NCBI RefSeq assembly: GCF_001625695.1
Contig: NZ_AUXY01000051.1
Span: 1 to 64,000, forward strand
Length of the DNA stretch: 64,000 nucleotides
Direction of reading: 5' to 3'
DNA from: Pseudoalteromonas luteoviolacea H33-S
Lineage (GTDB): Bacteria; Pseudomonadota; Gammaproteobacteria; Enterobacterales; Alteromonadaceae
The notes under the pieces were generated by a model, which was not told the DNA's origin, made no database searches, and saw only the letters and a list, made by a program, of their open reading frames with translations. This document shows, in pieces, positions 33,905-41,801 of the stretch. Numbering within the stretch: the first letter of the stretch is position 1; the number at the start of each line of letters is the position of its first letter. The translations under genes and the position numbers were made by a program.

Positions 33905-36900
33905 TTATTGGTTTGACACTAAATTTAAAGCGGGTTTCGACTCGCTATTTTGCTTTGGTTTTGGCTGTTTCCCTTTACCGAGTTGCAGCAAACTCGGCAT
34001 TAATATCAAGGTAAATAGCGCGCTAATTGCCATGCCGCCAACAATCACTGTTGCTAAACCGCGATAGATTTCCGCACCAACACCGGGGACTAATGTGAGG
34101 GGCAACATGCCAAAGAGGCTGGTTAACGTACTTAAATAAACGGGTCTTGCACGCAGTAATACGGCTTGTCTGACAGCATCTTGTCGCAACATACCAGCAG
34201 CTTCTGCGACCCGCGTTTGATCAACAAGGAGGATGGCGTTGTTGACAACCAGACCGAGCAAAATAATAAAGCCGATCATCGTCAGTAAATCAAGCGACTG
34301 AAAAGTAAATAAATTCAGTATATACAGTGCTATCACACCACCCGCAGCGGCCAATGGCATGACCATAAGCACGAGCAAACTGTCTTTGGCAGACTTAAAC
34401 AGCGCACTCATTAATAAGAATAAGATGAAGAGGGCTAACACAAAGTTGATCGCCATTTCTTGAATAGCAGAATTCATTTTTTGGGCGTTACCGGAGAGAA
34501 TGACACCGGCACTTTCAGGCAGCGAAGCCTTCACTTGAGGGATAACTTGTGTTGTTAAAATTTGTTGCGCTTGCTCTAGTGACATCGTTGCTGGGGGCGT
34601 GACGACAACACTCACCGTTCTGCGACCGTCCACGCGGCGTAATTGACTGGGACCAACTGTGCGTTCGACATGCGCAAGTTCACCTATGGTTTGAATACCA
34701 GAATCAGGTGTAACAATTGGCAGTGCTTTAAGTGCTTCTGGTGACTGCCAATTTTCGGCGCGTAAAATCACATTCATTCTGTCATTACCGTTAAAATATT
34801 CATTCACGAATAGGCCGCCGGTAAACGCTTGCACAGCTTGAGCAACATCTTGGCGTGTAATGCCTGCCTGTGTAATACGTCGATCATTTGGATGCAACCT
34901 GAGTTCAGGCTCTGCCATATCTAATCTTGGCTGTGGTTGGGCTGTGGCCTCTGGAATCGCTTCTTTCACGGCATTTAAAGCAACCTGTGCACCAGTAATG
35001 AGATCATCCATGTTCGGGCCTGTGATCTCAATATCAATATTGCGTCCATCGCCACCATTTGATACTTGGATCATTGAGCCTCTAAAGAGGAAGACTTGGG
35101 TATCAGGTAAATCAACGAGGATTTCTTCGCGCGTTACTTTCATTAATTCTTCGACTCTTTGCGGGTCTGCCGAATAAATAAATCCACCTGCGTTAGTACC
35201 GAATAGATAAAAGTTAAAGTCTTTAATACCCGGCTGCTTTTCTCCAGTGTAGTGGGGCATCAAGCGTGCTTTAACTCGCTTTAAAAGCTCCTCTTCCATA
35301 TAGTTAACATTGCCACCCGGTGGGGTAACTAAAGAAAAGAAGAAGCCATCAGTGGGTGCTTGTGGCATAAAGTCTGTTTTTGGCAACATGGTGATCGTGA
35401 TGAGTATCGAGCAGCCTAATAAGCCAGCTACCCAGCTTATTTGCTTCACCCGAGAGTTGGTGAGCATCATGATAAAATTGGTTAGCTTTTTCCAATATGC
35501 CTGATAGGGATCTTTTTTCGCCTTGCTATCAGGTAGGTAACGGTTGGCCATTGGAATAATGGTGAGTGCGCTAACGAGTGATGCAATCACAGCAATGGAT
35601 AAGGTCAGCGCCAAATCTGAAAACAGTTGTCCTTCAATACCGGCCATAAACAAAATAGGTAAAAAGATGGCGACGCTGGTGGCAGTTGAAGCAAACAGGG
35701 CGCCTGCAACCTGTGTTGCGCCTTTGAGTGCCGCCTTGTGGTTATCAAATCCGGTTGATTTTAGCCGCGCGATATTTTCTTGCACTATTATCGCTGCATC
35801 GAGCACTAAACCAACGGCAAATGCAAGGCCGGCCAAAGAAATGACATTAATACTGCGATCAAAAATATTCAGTGCTAAAAACGCCATCATCAAAGATACA
35901 GGGATGGTTGCAGCAATGATGAGGGTGGTTTTAACACCACGAAAAAACAGCCATAAAATAATACAGGATAGGAGCACACCTAAGCCCAAGTTACTTTTAA
36001 CTAGGAGCAGCGCATTTCGAATATGTACTGACGCATCGTAACTGAGCTCTATACTTAGGCCTGCTTCAGCCAAAGGACCAGAGTTGAGTTCGCTGATGGC
36101 TGAGTTAATATCATCTAAAAGTGCGACGGTATTGGCATCATTGATCCGTGCGATACGAATGTAATAAGCGGGTTGTCCATTGCGACCACTCATCCCTAAT
36201 CGATCGGAAAACGTTTCTTTAACGGTGGCGATATCGCCCAAATATATTGGTCTTTCGCCGGAATAACCAATGCGCATTTGCAGCATGTCCTGCAAGTCAT
36301 ATTGGCCAGTAAAACGAACTGTATACTGCCGGCGGCCAACGTTTGCTAACCCTGCTGAGGTATCTTGTGAGGTGCGCAGAGTTTGCCTGATCTGATTTAT
36401 GCTAATGCCCAATGCTGCAGCTTTATGTGGGTCAAAAGTTACACGAAGTTCTCTAGAGCGTTCACTGGCGAGATCGACACGGGAGACCCCTTGAATTTGA
36501 GATAATCTAGGCTCAATGATTTCTTCTATTTGTTTTTGGTATTGAGCCATGTCAAGGCTAAGACCTTCATCGCCTGCTTCTAACGGTGTGACAAGTAAAG
36601 TCGCTGCTGCGGCGCCGCCTCCGCCTCCAAAACCGCCACCAGCAGATACCACAGGGTCAATGGCATCAAGGGGGAGTGGAGGCGCTTGATTAAGGTTGGT
36701 TAAGACGTCTAGCATGGCTTGCTGCATATCTGTGCCAATTGCAAAAGTGAGTGAGATAGAACCATTACCACGGTTAATTACGGTATTGACCTCTAGCGCA
36801 CCTGGTGTATTTTTTACCGCATTTTCTAGTGGCTCGATGATCACAGATTCAATTTCTTCCGGCGCAGCTTGACGCCATCCAGAAAAAATAGTGATTTGTG

Positions 36901-37027
36901 GTTGCTCAATATCTGGTGTGAGCTGTATTGGTAGTTTGAATATGCTTAATAATCCAAACACCAAAACTAGTGCCAAAATGACAATGACACTAGCGGGATT
37001 TTTAAGAGAACTGCGCGTTAAATTCAT
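33905..37027 (-). CDS. RND-family efflux permease
   Basis: A 1040-residue proton-driven pump of the HAE/AcrB family with twelve membrane helices and two large periplasmic loops. The start MNLTRSSLKNPASVIVILALVL, the helix-4 segment GLAFAVGLVLDAAIIVQENIARLK with its proton-relay Asp, and the later VVNNAILLVDQTR segment are typical. An unusual Gly-rich run (SAGGGFGGGGG) lies in the first porter loop near residue 165. ATG 37027 is chosen; the frame continues 48 codons upstream through a hydrophobic but unlikely extension. The substrate is unknown. It is co-transcribed with the adaptor. Confidence 0.94.
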   Translation of the reverse strand: MNLTRSSLKNPASVIVILALVLVFGLLSIFKLPIQLTPDIEQPQITIFSGWRQAAPEEIESVIIEPLENAVKNTPGALEVNTVINRGNGSISLTFAIGTDMQQAMLDVLTNLNQAPPLPLDAIDPVVSAGGGFGGGGGAAAATLLVTPLEAGDEGLSLDMAQYQKQIEEIIEPRLSQIQGVSRVDLASERSRELRVTFDPHKAAALGISINQIRQTLRTSQDTSAGLANVGRRQYTVRFTGQYDLQDMLQMRIGYSGERPIYLGDIATVKETFSDRLGMSGRNGQPAYYIRIARINDANTVALLDDINSAISELNSGPLAEAGLSIELSYDASVHIRNALLLVKSNLGLGVLLSCIILWLFFRGVKTTLIIAATIPVSLMMAFLALNIFDRSINVISLAGLAFAVGLVLDAAIIVQENIARLKSTGFDNHKAALKGATQVAGALFASTATSVAIFLPILFMAGIEGQLFSDLALTLSIAVIASLVSALTIIPMANRYLPDSKAKKDPYQAYWKKLTNFIMMLTNSRVKQISWVAGLLGCSILITITMLPKTDFMPQAPTDGFFFSLVTPPGGNVNYMEEELLKRVKARLMPHYTGEKQPGIKDFNFYLFGTNAGGFIYSADPQRVEELMKVTREEILVDLPDTQVFLFRGSMIQVSNGGDGRNIDIEITGPNMDDLITGAQVALNAVKEAIPEATAQPQPRLDMAEPELRLHPNDRRITQAGITRQDVAQAVQAFTGGLFVNEYFNGNDRMNVILRAENWQSPEALKALPIVTPDSGIQTIGELAHVERTVGPSQLRRVDGRRTVSVVVTPPATMSLEQAQQILTTQVIPQVKASLPESAGVILSGNAQKMNSAIQEMAINFVLALFILFLLMSALFKSAKDSLLVLMVMPLAAAGGVIALYILNLFTFQSLDLLTMIGFIILLGLVVNNAILLVDQTRVAEAAGMLRQDAVRQAVLLRARPVYLSTLTSLFGMLPLTLVPGVGAEIYRGLATVIVGGMAISALFTLILMPSLLQLGKGKQPKPKQNSESKPALNLVSNQ

Positions 37028-37569
37028 TACAACATCCAAGTTTAACAGTACACATTGGAGTGTAACGATTGAACAGAAAAGTGCTAGCCCCAAAAAATAA
37101 CAGCATTCCCATAGCGCGATAAACCGCTGTTTTAAAGCGGCTGATAGCACACTTGCAATAAACTGTAACAATTTTTCATTGTTTGAAATATATGTTTTAT
37201 AAGCGGTTAATAGATTGAAGCATGAGAGTCACGGGCCATGAGGATGAGATTCATCCGCCTAAATTACGAACCTGAAAGTCGTAGAACTTAATTTAAAGTG
37301 TGTCCATATCAAAAAAATCAACGAAAAAAGGCCTTTTTATCCACGAAAGCGCTGTCGTTTGATGTAGGTTAAACAAACTCACTTTCTGTCAAAGTTTATC
37401 TGTATATGTCATGTGCTGTGCATTAATATTTCGTTTTAAGTTTAGGGACTAACTCAAGAGCTGCGGGGTATCATGATGCGCTAAATTACTTGTGTGATGC
37501 CGAGCCTCAATATAGCTGATAAAGGATAAACAGCAACGCACTTTGATAATAGTTGTAAGGAGTATAACC
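37028..37569. other. Intergenic region between RND pump and unknown gene
   Basis: This 542-bp divergent gap contains no recognisable gene. It holds a small hairpin GGATGA/TCATCC (37242-37256) and a palindromic AAAAAGGCCTTTTT near 37325-37340. Both divergent promoters must lie here. No regulator binding site could be identified. Confidence 0.5.
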
Positions 37570-38028
37570 ATGTTTGTTGCTTTGAAATGGGACCATCAGA
37601 TTGGCGCCCATTTTGTGTCTTGGTTAGTTGTGGAGTGCTCAGCGGTTAGAGATAAGTTTGGTCTGCCGCAGGCCATTCCTCCACGGCGTGACATCGCTTA
37701 TTTTGTTAACCCGAAAACCGCAGAGCACGACGCCAAAGCATTTGCAGATCATAAAAATGGTGTTGCCAGTGTGGCGTGTGAGCAAGATTATTCACCGTAT
37801 TTGTCGGATCATCACGGCTACGCGCACTATCAGTGGGATCACACTTACCTTGAAGAGTTGGTAAAGCATGCAGTTCTGTACTGGGAAGATGGAAAGCATA
37901 TTGAAAGTCAGCCTTTTAGAGATGATGTCGCTTATTTTGTATGTCCATATGAATCCGAAGCTGATAGTCGTTTCTTTGCCCAGTATAAGTTAATGATGCA
38001 TAGTCAGTGTTTGCTACATAGCGCTTAA
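37570..38028 (+). CDS. Unknown soluble protein with an internal duplication
   Basis: A 152-residue protein without signal peptide. It consists of two related halves: PPRRDIAYFVNPKTAEHDAK near residue 38-57 recurs as PFRDDVAYFVCPYESEADSR near 114-133, each preceded by a helical HFVSWLVVE or LEELVKHAVLYW segment. Aromatic and His residues are abundant. The start has AAGGAG eight bases upstream. I know no family with this pattern. It converges on the NLP-family gene and has no operon partner. Confidence 0.75.
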   Translation: MFVALKWDHQIGAHFVSWLVVECSAVRDKFGLPQAIPPRRDIAYFVNPKTAEHDAKAFADHKNGVASVACEQDYSPYLSDHHGYAHYQWDHTYLEELVKHAVLYWEDGKHIESQPFRDDVAYFVCPYESEADSRFFAQYKLMMHSQCLLHSA

Positions 38029-38039
38029 CTTTTACAGGT

Positions 38040-38063
38040 TTGAGGGCGAGCTTATGCCCTCAA
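38040..38063. terminator. Shared bidirectional terminator candidate
   Basis: TTGAGGGC (38040-38047) and GCCCTCAA (38056-38063) form a perfect 8-bp stem with an 8-nt loop, in the 42-bp gap between two convergent genes. No strong T-run follows on either strand, so efficiency is uncertain. Confidence 0.5.
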
Positions 38064-38070
38064 TATTGGT

Positions 38071-38862
38071 CTACAACTCTAAATCCTGAACTGAAAAGTT
38101 GGGGTAGATGCTTGGCTTAAATCGGTTTATGTTAATTAAAAAGCGACTATCTTTCACAGGCAAGGTGGCTGAACCATAGTCGTATGTATTGAGCTTGTCA
38201 CGCAGTATTTGGTTGCTTATCCCATCCCCAGTCATATGATACCAACTAATGATAGGCGGGGTGACAAAGTACCCGTAGTCGTTTTCTGCGATTTCATTTT
38301 GCTTAGCAAATCTTAATGCATGTGTAAGTAGGCCATCTTTATGGTAGACAATTTTTAAATGGCCATTTTCAAAGGGTAGCTCGTTAGCTGGTTTGGTGTA
38401 AAGATCCCCATGGGCGCTATAGCTGCCATGGGTAACGATGCCATCAATTGTCCAAATCGCAGCATACTCCCAGTCGTGGCGATGACCACCACCTAAGTAT
38501 GGAAAAACCTGATCTTTTTTAAAATATAGGGCATAAAAGTGGGCGCAAAATTGTCCATCATTTGTCACCTTACAGGCATGTCTGTGCACAGTATTAGAAG
38601 TGGATAAAAATTGGCTATCACGACAGTGTCCGCCTAACGGGCCTGATGTTTTTAGTCCTGAATTTTGTTGTCCGGTGCGGCTTATACCTGCACTAGGCAG
38701 GCAGCCATCCGTATCAAAGTCAAATACCGGCTCGGTGTTGTTAATGATATAGGCGGGTGGTAATGCGGGCTTGAGTGCTACAAAGTCGTTTGCGTGCGAG
38801 AGTGAGCTAAAGGCCGTGCAGCCAAGCATAGCTGCACCATATATCACTTTATTGGTCATCAT
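38071..38862 (-). CDS. Nep1-like (NPP1/NLP family) secreted protein
   Basis: A 263-residue exported protein with a signal peptide (about 1-24). It carries the diagnostic NLP heptapeptide GHRHDWE at residues 126-132, whose His, Asp and Glu bind the metal needed for toxicity in plant-pathogen members. Cys54, Cys80, Cys97 and Cys106 could form disulfides, as in cysteine-rich NLP classes. Characterised NLPs bind sphingolipids (GIPCs) of eudicot plants and lyse cells; here the target could be an alga or other eukaryote. AAGGAAT lies just upstream of the ATG, and a second ATG follows directly. Confidence 0.88.
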   Translation of the reverse strand: MMTNKVIYGAAMLGCTAFSSLSHANDFVALKPALPPAYIINNTEPVFDFDTDGCLPSAGISRTGQQNSGLKTSGPLGGHCRDSQFLSTSNTVHRHACKVTNDGQFCAHFYALYFKKDQVFPYLGGGHRHDWEYAAIWTIDGIVTHGSYSAHGDLYTKPANELPFENGHLKIVYHKDGLLTHALRFAKQNEIAENDYGYFVTPPIISWYHMTGDGISNQILRDKLNTYDYGSATLPVKDSRFLININRFKPSIYPNFSVQDLEL

Positions 38863-38950
38863 AATATTCCTTGTTATCGATAGTGATACTAGTCAATTGA
38901 GTATTTATTCTACAAGGAGTTTATGACGAAATGTATATTTATTGTTTACT

Positions 38951-39124
38951 TTAGTCTTTTTGTTCTAGCTCTGAAATCGCCTTTTGCTGGTAATCTTGTT
39001 TGACTATTTCCAAGGCATCTAGGACCTGTTGTGGCGGGATTTCGTTTTGCTCAAGTAGCATAATGAGATCAACGGCGAGCTTTATATATGGGGGGGCTTG
39101 GTCAACTGATGGGGGCTTATTCAT
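38951..39124 (-). CDS. Small protein overlapping the ComFB-family gene, unknown
   Basis: A 57-residue acidic, mostly helical protein ([20 protein letters not shown], then a charged tail ending SELEQKD). ATG 39124 overlaps the upstream stop by 8 bp; a frame start at 39166 would overlap by 50 bp. Overlap suggests translational coupling with the ComFB-like protein. No family is recognised. Confidence 0.6.
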   Translation of the reverse strand: MNKPPSVDQAPPYIKLAVDLIMLLEQNEIPPQQVLDALEIVKQDYQQKAISELEQKD

Positions 39125-39392
39125 TCGAGAATTGTCTCTTTTTGGATACTTGTTCAATGGCGACATCTATGGCTATTTTAACACGTTCTTCCATTTGTTG
39201 TCGCTCAGATTGAGGCAGGTAAAACTCCATATCTACATCATAGCGAATATATCGAGCAGGTAACTGATTGAGAACAGTACAGCAAAAATCAGCCATGACG
39301 TTATCGTCATACTTATCGTTTAATTTGCGCTCTAAGATTTGTTCGATCATGACCTTTTCATAATAATTATGTAAATCATCATGTAGTTTCAT
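39117..39392 (-). CDS. ComFB-family protein, possible cyclic-dinucleotide receptor
   Basis: A 91-residue protein matching the late-competence ComFB family: [11 protein letters not shown] at residues 9-19, a segment with two adjacent Cys ([18 protein letters not shown], about 35-52) where the family has the AxNxLPPRY core, and a helical end ([12 protein letters not shown]). ComFB proteins were named from Bacillus competence operons and some relatives are reported to bind cyclic dinucleotides. A link to the diguanylate cyclase in this window would be a guess. A small overlapping gene follows. Confidence 0.75.
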   Translation of the reverse strand: MKLHDDLHNYYEKVMIEQILERKLNDKYDDNVMADFCCTVLNQLPARYIRYDVDMEFYLPQSERQQMEERVKIAIDVAIEQVSKKRQFSNE

Positions 39393-39519
39393 CGTGTTAA
39401 CTCCTTAGTTTTCCCCCTCAATGCTACTTAAAGTCTATATCATAAAAGTAGAGTGCGCGACTTAAGACTAAGGTAAAGTTTGTTTCGAGTAGCCACGAAA
39501 ACGTTCAAGAAAAAGGAGG

Positions 39520-40422
39520 CTAGGCAAGGAAACGAGAAGCTTGCAAGGCATTAAATAGTTGCTGATGTACGGTCACTAAGTTGTCGGTGTCACGTTGGTA
39601 CCCGCCACCTAGGGCGCACATCAACGGCAAGGTATGTTGATAGCAATAGTCTAAAATGATCTGTTCACGCTCTAAAACACCTTGTAGCGATATATCAAAG
39701 TGGCCTAGCTCATCTTTTTGAAAGATATCTGCCCCAGCGTTGTACAATACAATATCTGGTTGATGGACACGGACACAGAGGTCGAGGGCTTGCTTAAGTG
39801 TACTCAAATACTCGCTGTCTTGTGTATTTGCGGGCAGTGCAAAATCATAATCAGAGGCTTCTTTGAGCCTTGGAAAGTTTTGTTCGCAATGGATTGAGCA
39901 GGTAACCACATCACTGCGAGACTCTAAAATAGCCGCTGTGCCATCACCTTGGTGGACATCGCAATCTAATATCAACACGACATCTGCTTGTTGTGTATCT
40001 ATTAATTCGCACGCAGCAATGGCTAGATCATTAAAAATACAAAAACCACTGGCTCGGTCGCTAAATGCATGGTGATATCCACCGGCTAAATTTGCTGAGA
40101 AACCATTTTTAAGGGCATAGTTGGCTGCTTTTATGCTCGCTGCAACAGAAGTTAAGGTACGCTCAACTAATTGCTCTGACCAAGGAAACCCCATGCGCTT
40201 GATGTCGACTTGATTCATGGTGCCACTACAAAAAGCATCGACATACGCTTGGGTATGACAACGGGTGAGTTGCTGCTCAGTGGCTTTATCATTGACGGGT
40301 CTTAGATATTGACCCAGTCCAGAGGCTTCGATGCGCGCTTTGAGCTTTTCATATTTACAAATAGGAAAGCGATGTCTGGGAGGGAGGTCAAGGCTGCTGT
40401 AAATTTCATCGTAAAACAACAC
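39520..40422 (-). CDS. Histone-deacetylase-family (class HDAC) amidohydrolase
   Basis: A 300-residue zinc amidohydrolase of the arginase/deacetylase fold. It has LPPRHRFPICKYEKL near the start, GGYHHAFSDRASGFCIFNDLAIAA with the two catalytic His, the zinc motif DCDVHQGDGTA, and YNAGADIFQKDELG. Bacterial members deacetylate small molecules such as acetylpolyamines or acetoin-related compounds, or proteins. It is the last gene of the dinG-TSUP-priC-HDAC operon and starts 1 bp after the priC stop codon. Its substrate is unknown. Confidence 0.92.
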   Translation of the reverse strand: MLFYDEIYSSLDLPPRHRFPICKYEKLKARIEASGLGQYLRPVNDKATEQQLTRCHTQAYVDAFCSGTMNQVDIKRMGFPWSEQLVERTLTSVAASIKAANYALKNGFSANLAGGYHHAFSDRASGFCIFNDLAIAACELIDTQQADVVLILDCDVHQGDGTAAILESRSDVVTCSIHCEQNFPRLKEASDYDFALPANTQDSEYLSTLKQALDLCVRVHQPDIVLYNAGADIFQKDELGHFDISLQGVLEREQIILDYCYQHTLPLMCALGGGYQRDTDNLVTVHQQLFNALQASRFLA

Positions 40423-40423
40423 G

Positions 40424-41023
40424 TCAGCGATTACCTTGCTTTTCGAGCTGTTGTATTTTTTCTTCTGTGGCTGAAATGGCTTTACGACAACGCCCTAATC
40501 GGGTGTGAAGCGCCAGTATTTCAGCGTTAAGTTTGGCATTTTGCTCTGCATTTGCGCCATCGAGTTGAGCACGTCGAAGATCGATCATTTCTTGTAAGCG
40601 ACGCTCAAATTCATGGTTTTGAGACAGCTCCTGATACAATTCATGGGAAGATTGCATAATACGCTGGATGGCTTTTTTATATACTTTGGCCTTTTTCGGT
40701 TGGCTCAGTTTGTTTTCTTTTGCCCAAACAGGTGTTGATTTAAGCACTTTAATTACAGCTTGCATTTGCTCACCCACTTGCTCTACAGCAAATTGGTATG
40801 CATGGCGGTTCTGCTCTGGTGGCAGGTTTTTTAGTGTGAGCTTTATCTCTTCGACATAATCACTGAGTAACAAACTCTTAGTGTGAAATAAATGACTATC
40901 AAATAAGCTCGGCTGATTTTGAATATAGCGGTTTTTATCAAACCACTTGGCATTATCAAACTGATAGGCTTGAGTGCCTAATTGTTCAAGTTTGCTGTTG
41001 AGCTTGTTCAGTGCTTGGCTCAT
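40424..41023 (-). CDS. priC: Primosomal replication protein N''
   Basis: A 199-residue protein of the PriC family, which reloads the DnaB helicase at stalled replication forks. The diagnostic segment FDNAKWFDKNRYIQ followed by SLFDSHLFHTKSLLLSDYVEEIKLTLKNL matches the helical N-terminal core, and the C-terminal third is a coiled coil (DLRRAQLDGANAEQNAKLNAE). Its ATG overlaps the TGA of the TSUP gene (ATGA), and it is followed directly by the HDAC-like gene. It lies in an operon headed by another replication-repair gene, dinG. Confidence 0.85.
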   Translation of the reverse strand: MSQALNKLNSKLEQLGTQAYQFDNAKWFDKNRYIQNQPSLFDSHLFHTKSLLLSDYVEEIKLTLKNLPPEQNRHAYQFAVEQVGEQMQAVIKVLKSTPVWAKENKLSQPKKAKVYKKAIQRIMQSSHELYQELSQNHEFERRLQEMIDLRRAQLDGANAEQNAKLNAEILALHTRLGRCRKAISATEEKIQQLEKQGNR

Positions 41024-41799
41024 GAAATATATGCCTCAAAAATGAGCTTGCCCGCTAAAAGTATCACGACAGTATTAAATATAGGCTTTATTAGCTTGCT
41101 GCCAAATTTAATGGCTGAATGCGCGCCAATCCAAGCACCGAGCATCAAAAAAGCCCCCATTGTGACACCGAGCAAGAAATTCACATGTCCCAGAGCAACA
41201 AATGTGATCAAAGAAATAAAGTTTGACACAAAGTTCATTGAGCGTGCTAAGCCACAGTTAAGTAGCAAGCTCATTTTATATAATAAACTATTTGATGCGG
41301 TCCAAAACGTGCCCGTTCCTGGCCCTGCTAAGCCATCAAAAAAGCCTAAAGATAAGCCTTGAAGCCATTGCTTAACTTTTAACATCGGGGTTTTCTTTGG
41401 CAAGGTATTCAATTCAGTCGAGCTGAGGCTACCGAACAAGCTATATAAAGCGACGATAATGATGATCACCGGCAGTAGTTTATTTAAAAACTCAATACTT
41501 AATTTATCAACCAATAAGGTGCCAAGGATTGCCCCAATGGCGGTAGCGATAGTCGAGGCCGCCCAAAAGCGTGGGTTGAATAATTGCTTTTTATAATAGG
41601 TGAAACTTGCGGTGAGTGAACCAAAGCTTGCAGCTAATTTATTGGTACCCAAAGTGACATGCGGCGGTAAGCCCGCAGTTAAAAGTGCAGGTACAGTGAG
41701 CATGCCTCCGCCACCGGCGACCGCATCAATAAAGCCAGCTGCCAGCGCAACTGCACATAAAAGTGCCCATGTGAGGGGATCAAAAGCGAGTTCTAGCAT
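41020..41799 (-). CDS. TauE/SafE-family membrane permease
   Basis: A 259-residue inner-membrane protein with about eight helices of the TSUP family (COG0730, YfcA type). The opening AGFIDAVAGGGGMLTVPALL and the middle GFFDGLAGPGTGTFW are the paired conserved family motifs. Members export sulfite or sulfonates or move other anions; the substrate here is not known. It starts 2 bp after the dinG stop and its end overlaps priC, so it is embedded in a replication/repair operon. Confidence 0.92.
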   Translation of the reverse strand: MLELAFDPLTWALLCAVALAAGFIDAVAGGGGMLTVPALLTAGLPPHVTLGTNKLAASFGSLTASFTYYKKQLFNPRFWAASTIATAIGAILGTLLVDKLSIEFLNKLLPVIIIIVALYSLFGSLSSTELNTLPKKTPMLKVKQWLQGLSLGFFDGLAGPGTGTFWTASNSLLYKMSLLLNCGLARSMNFVSNFISLITFVALGHVNFLLGVTMGAFLMLGAWIGAHSAIKFGSKLIKPIFNTVVILLAGKLIFEAYIS

Positions 41800-41801
41800 T
41801 C

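Noticed and set aside
33315..34067. Plus-strand frame of 250 codons antisense to the RND adaptor and pump
   Set aside because: Ser/Ala/Cys-rich shadow translation opposite two well-supported genes, with no initiation signal.
35544..36041. Plus-strand frame of 165 codons antisense to the RND pump
   Set aside because: Shadow of conserved membrane helices on the other strand.
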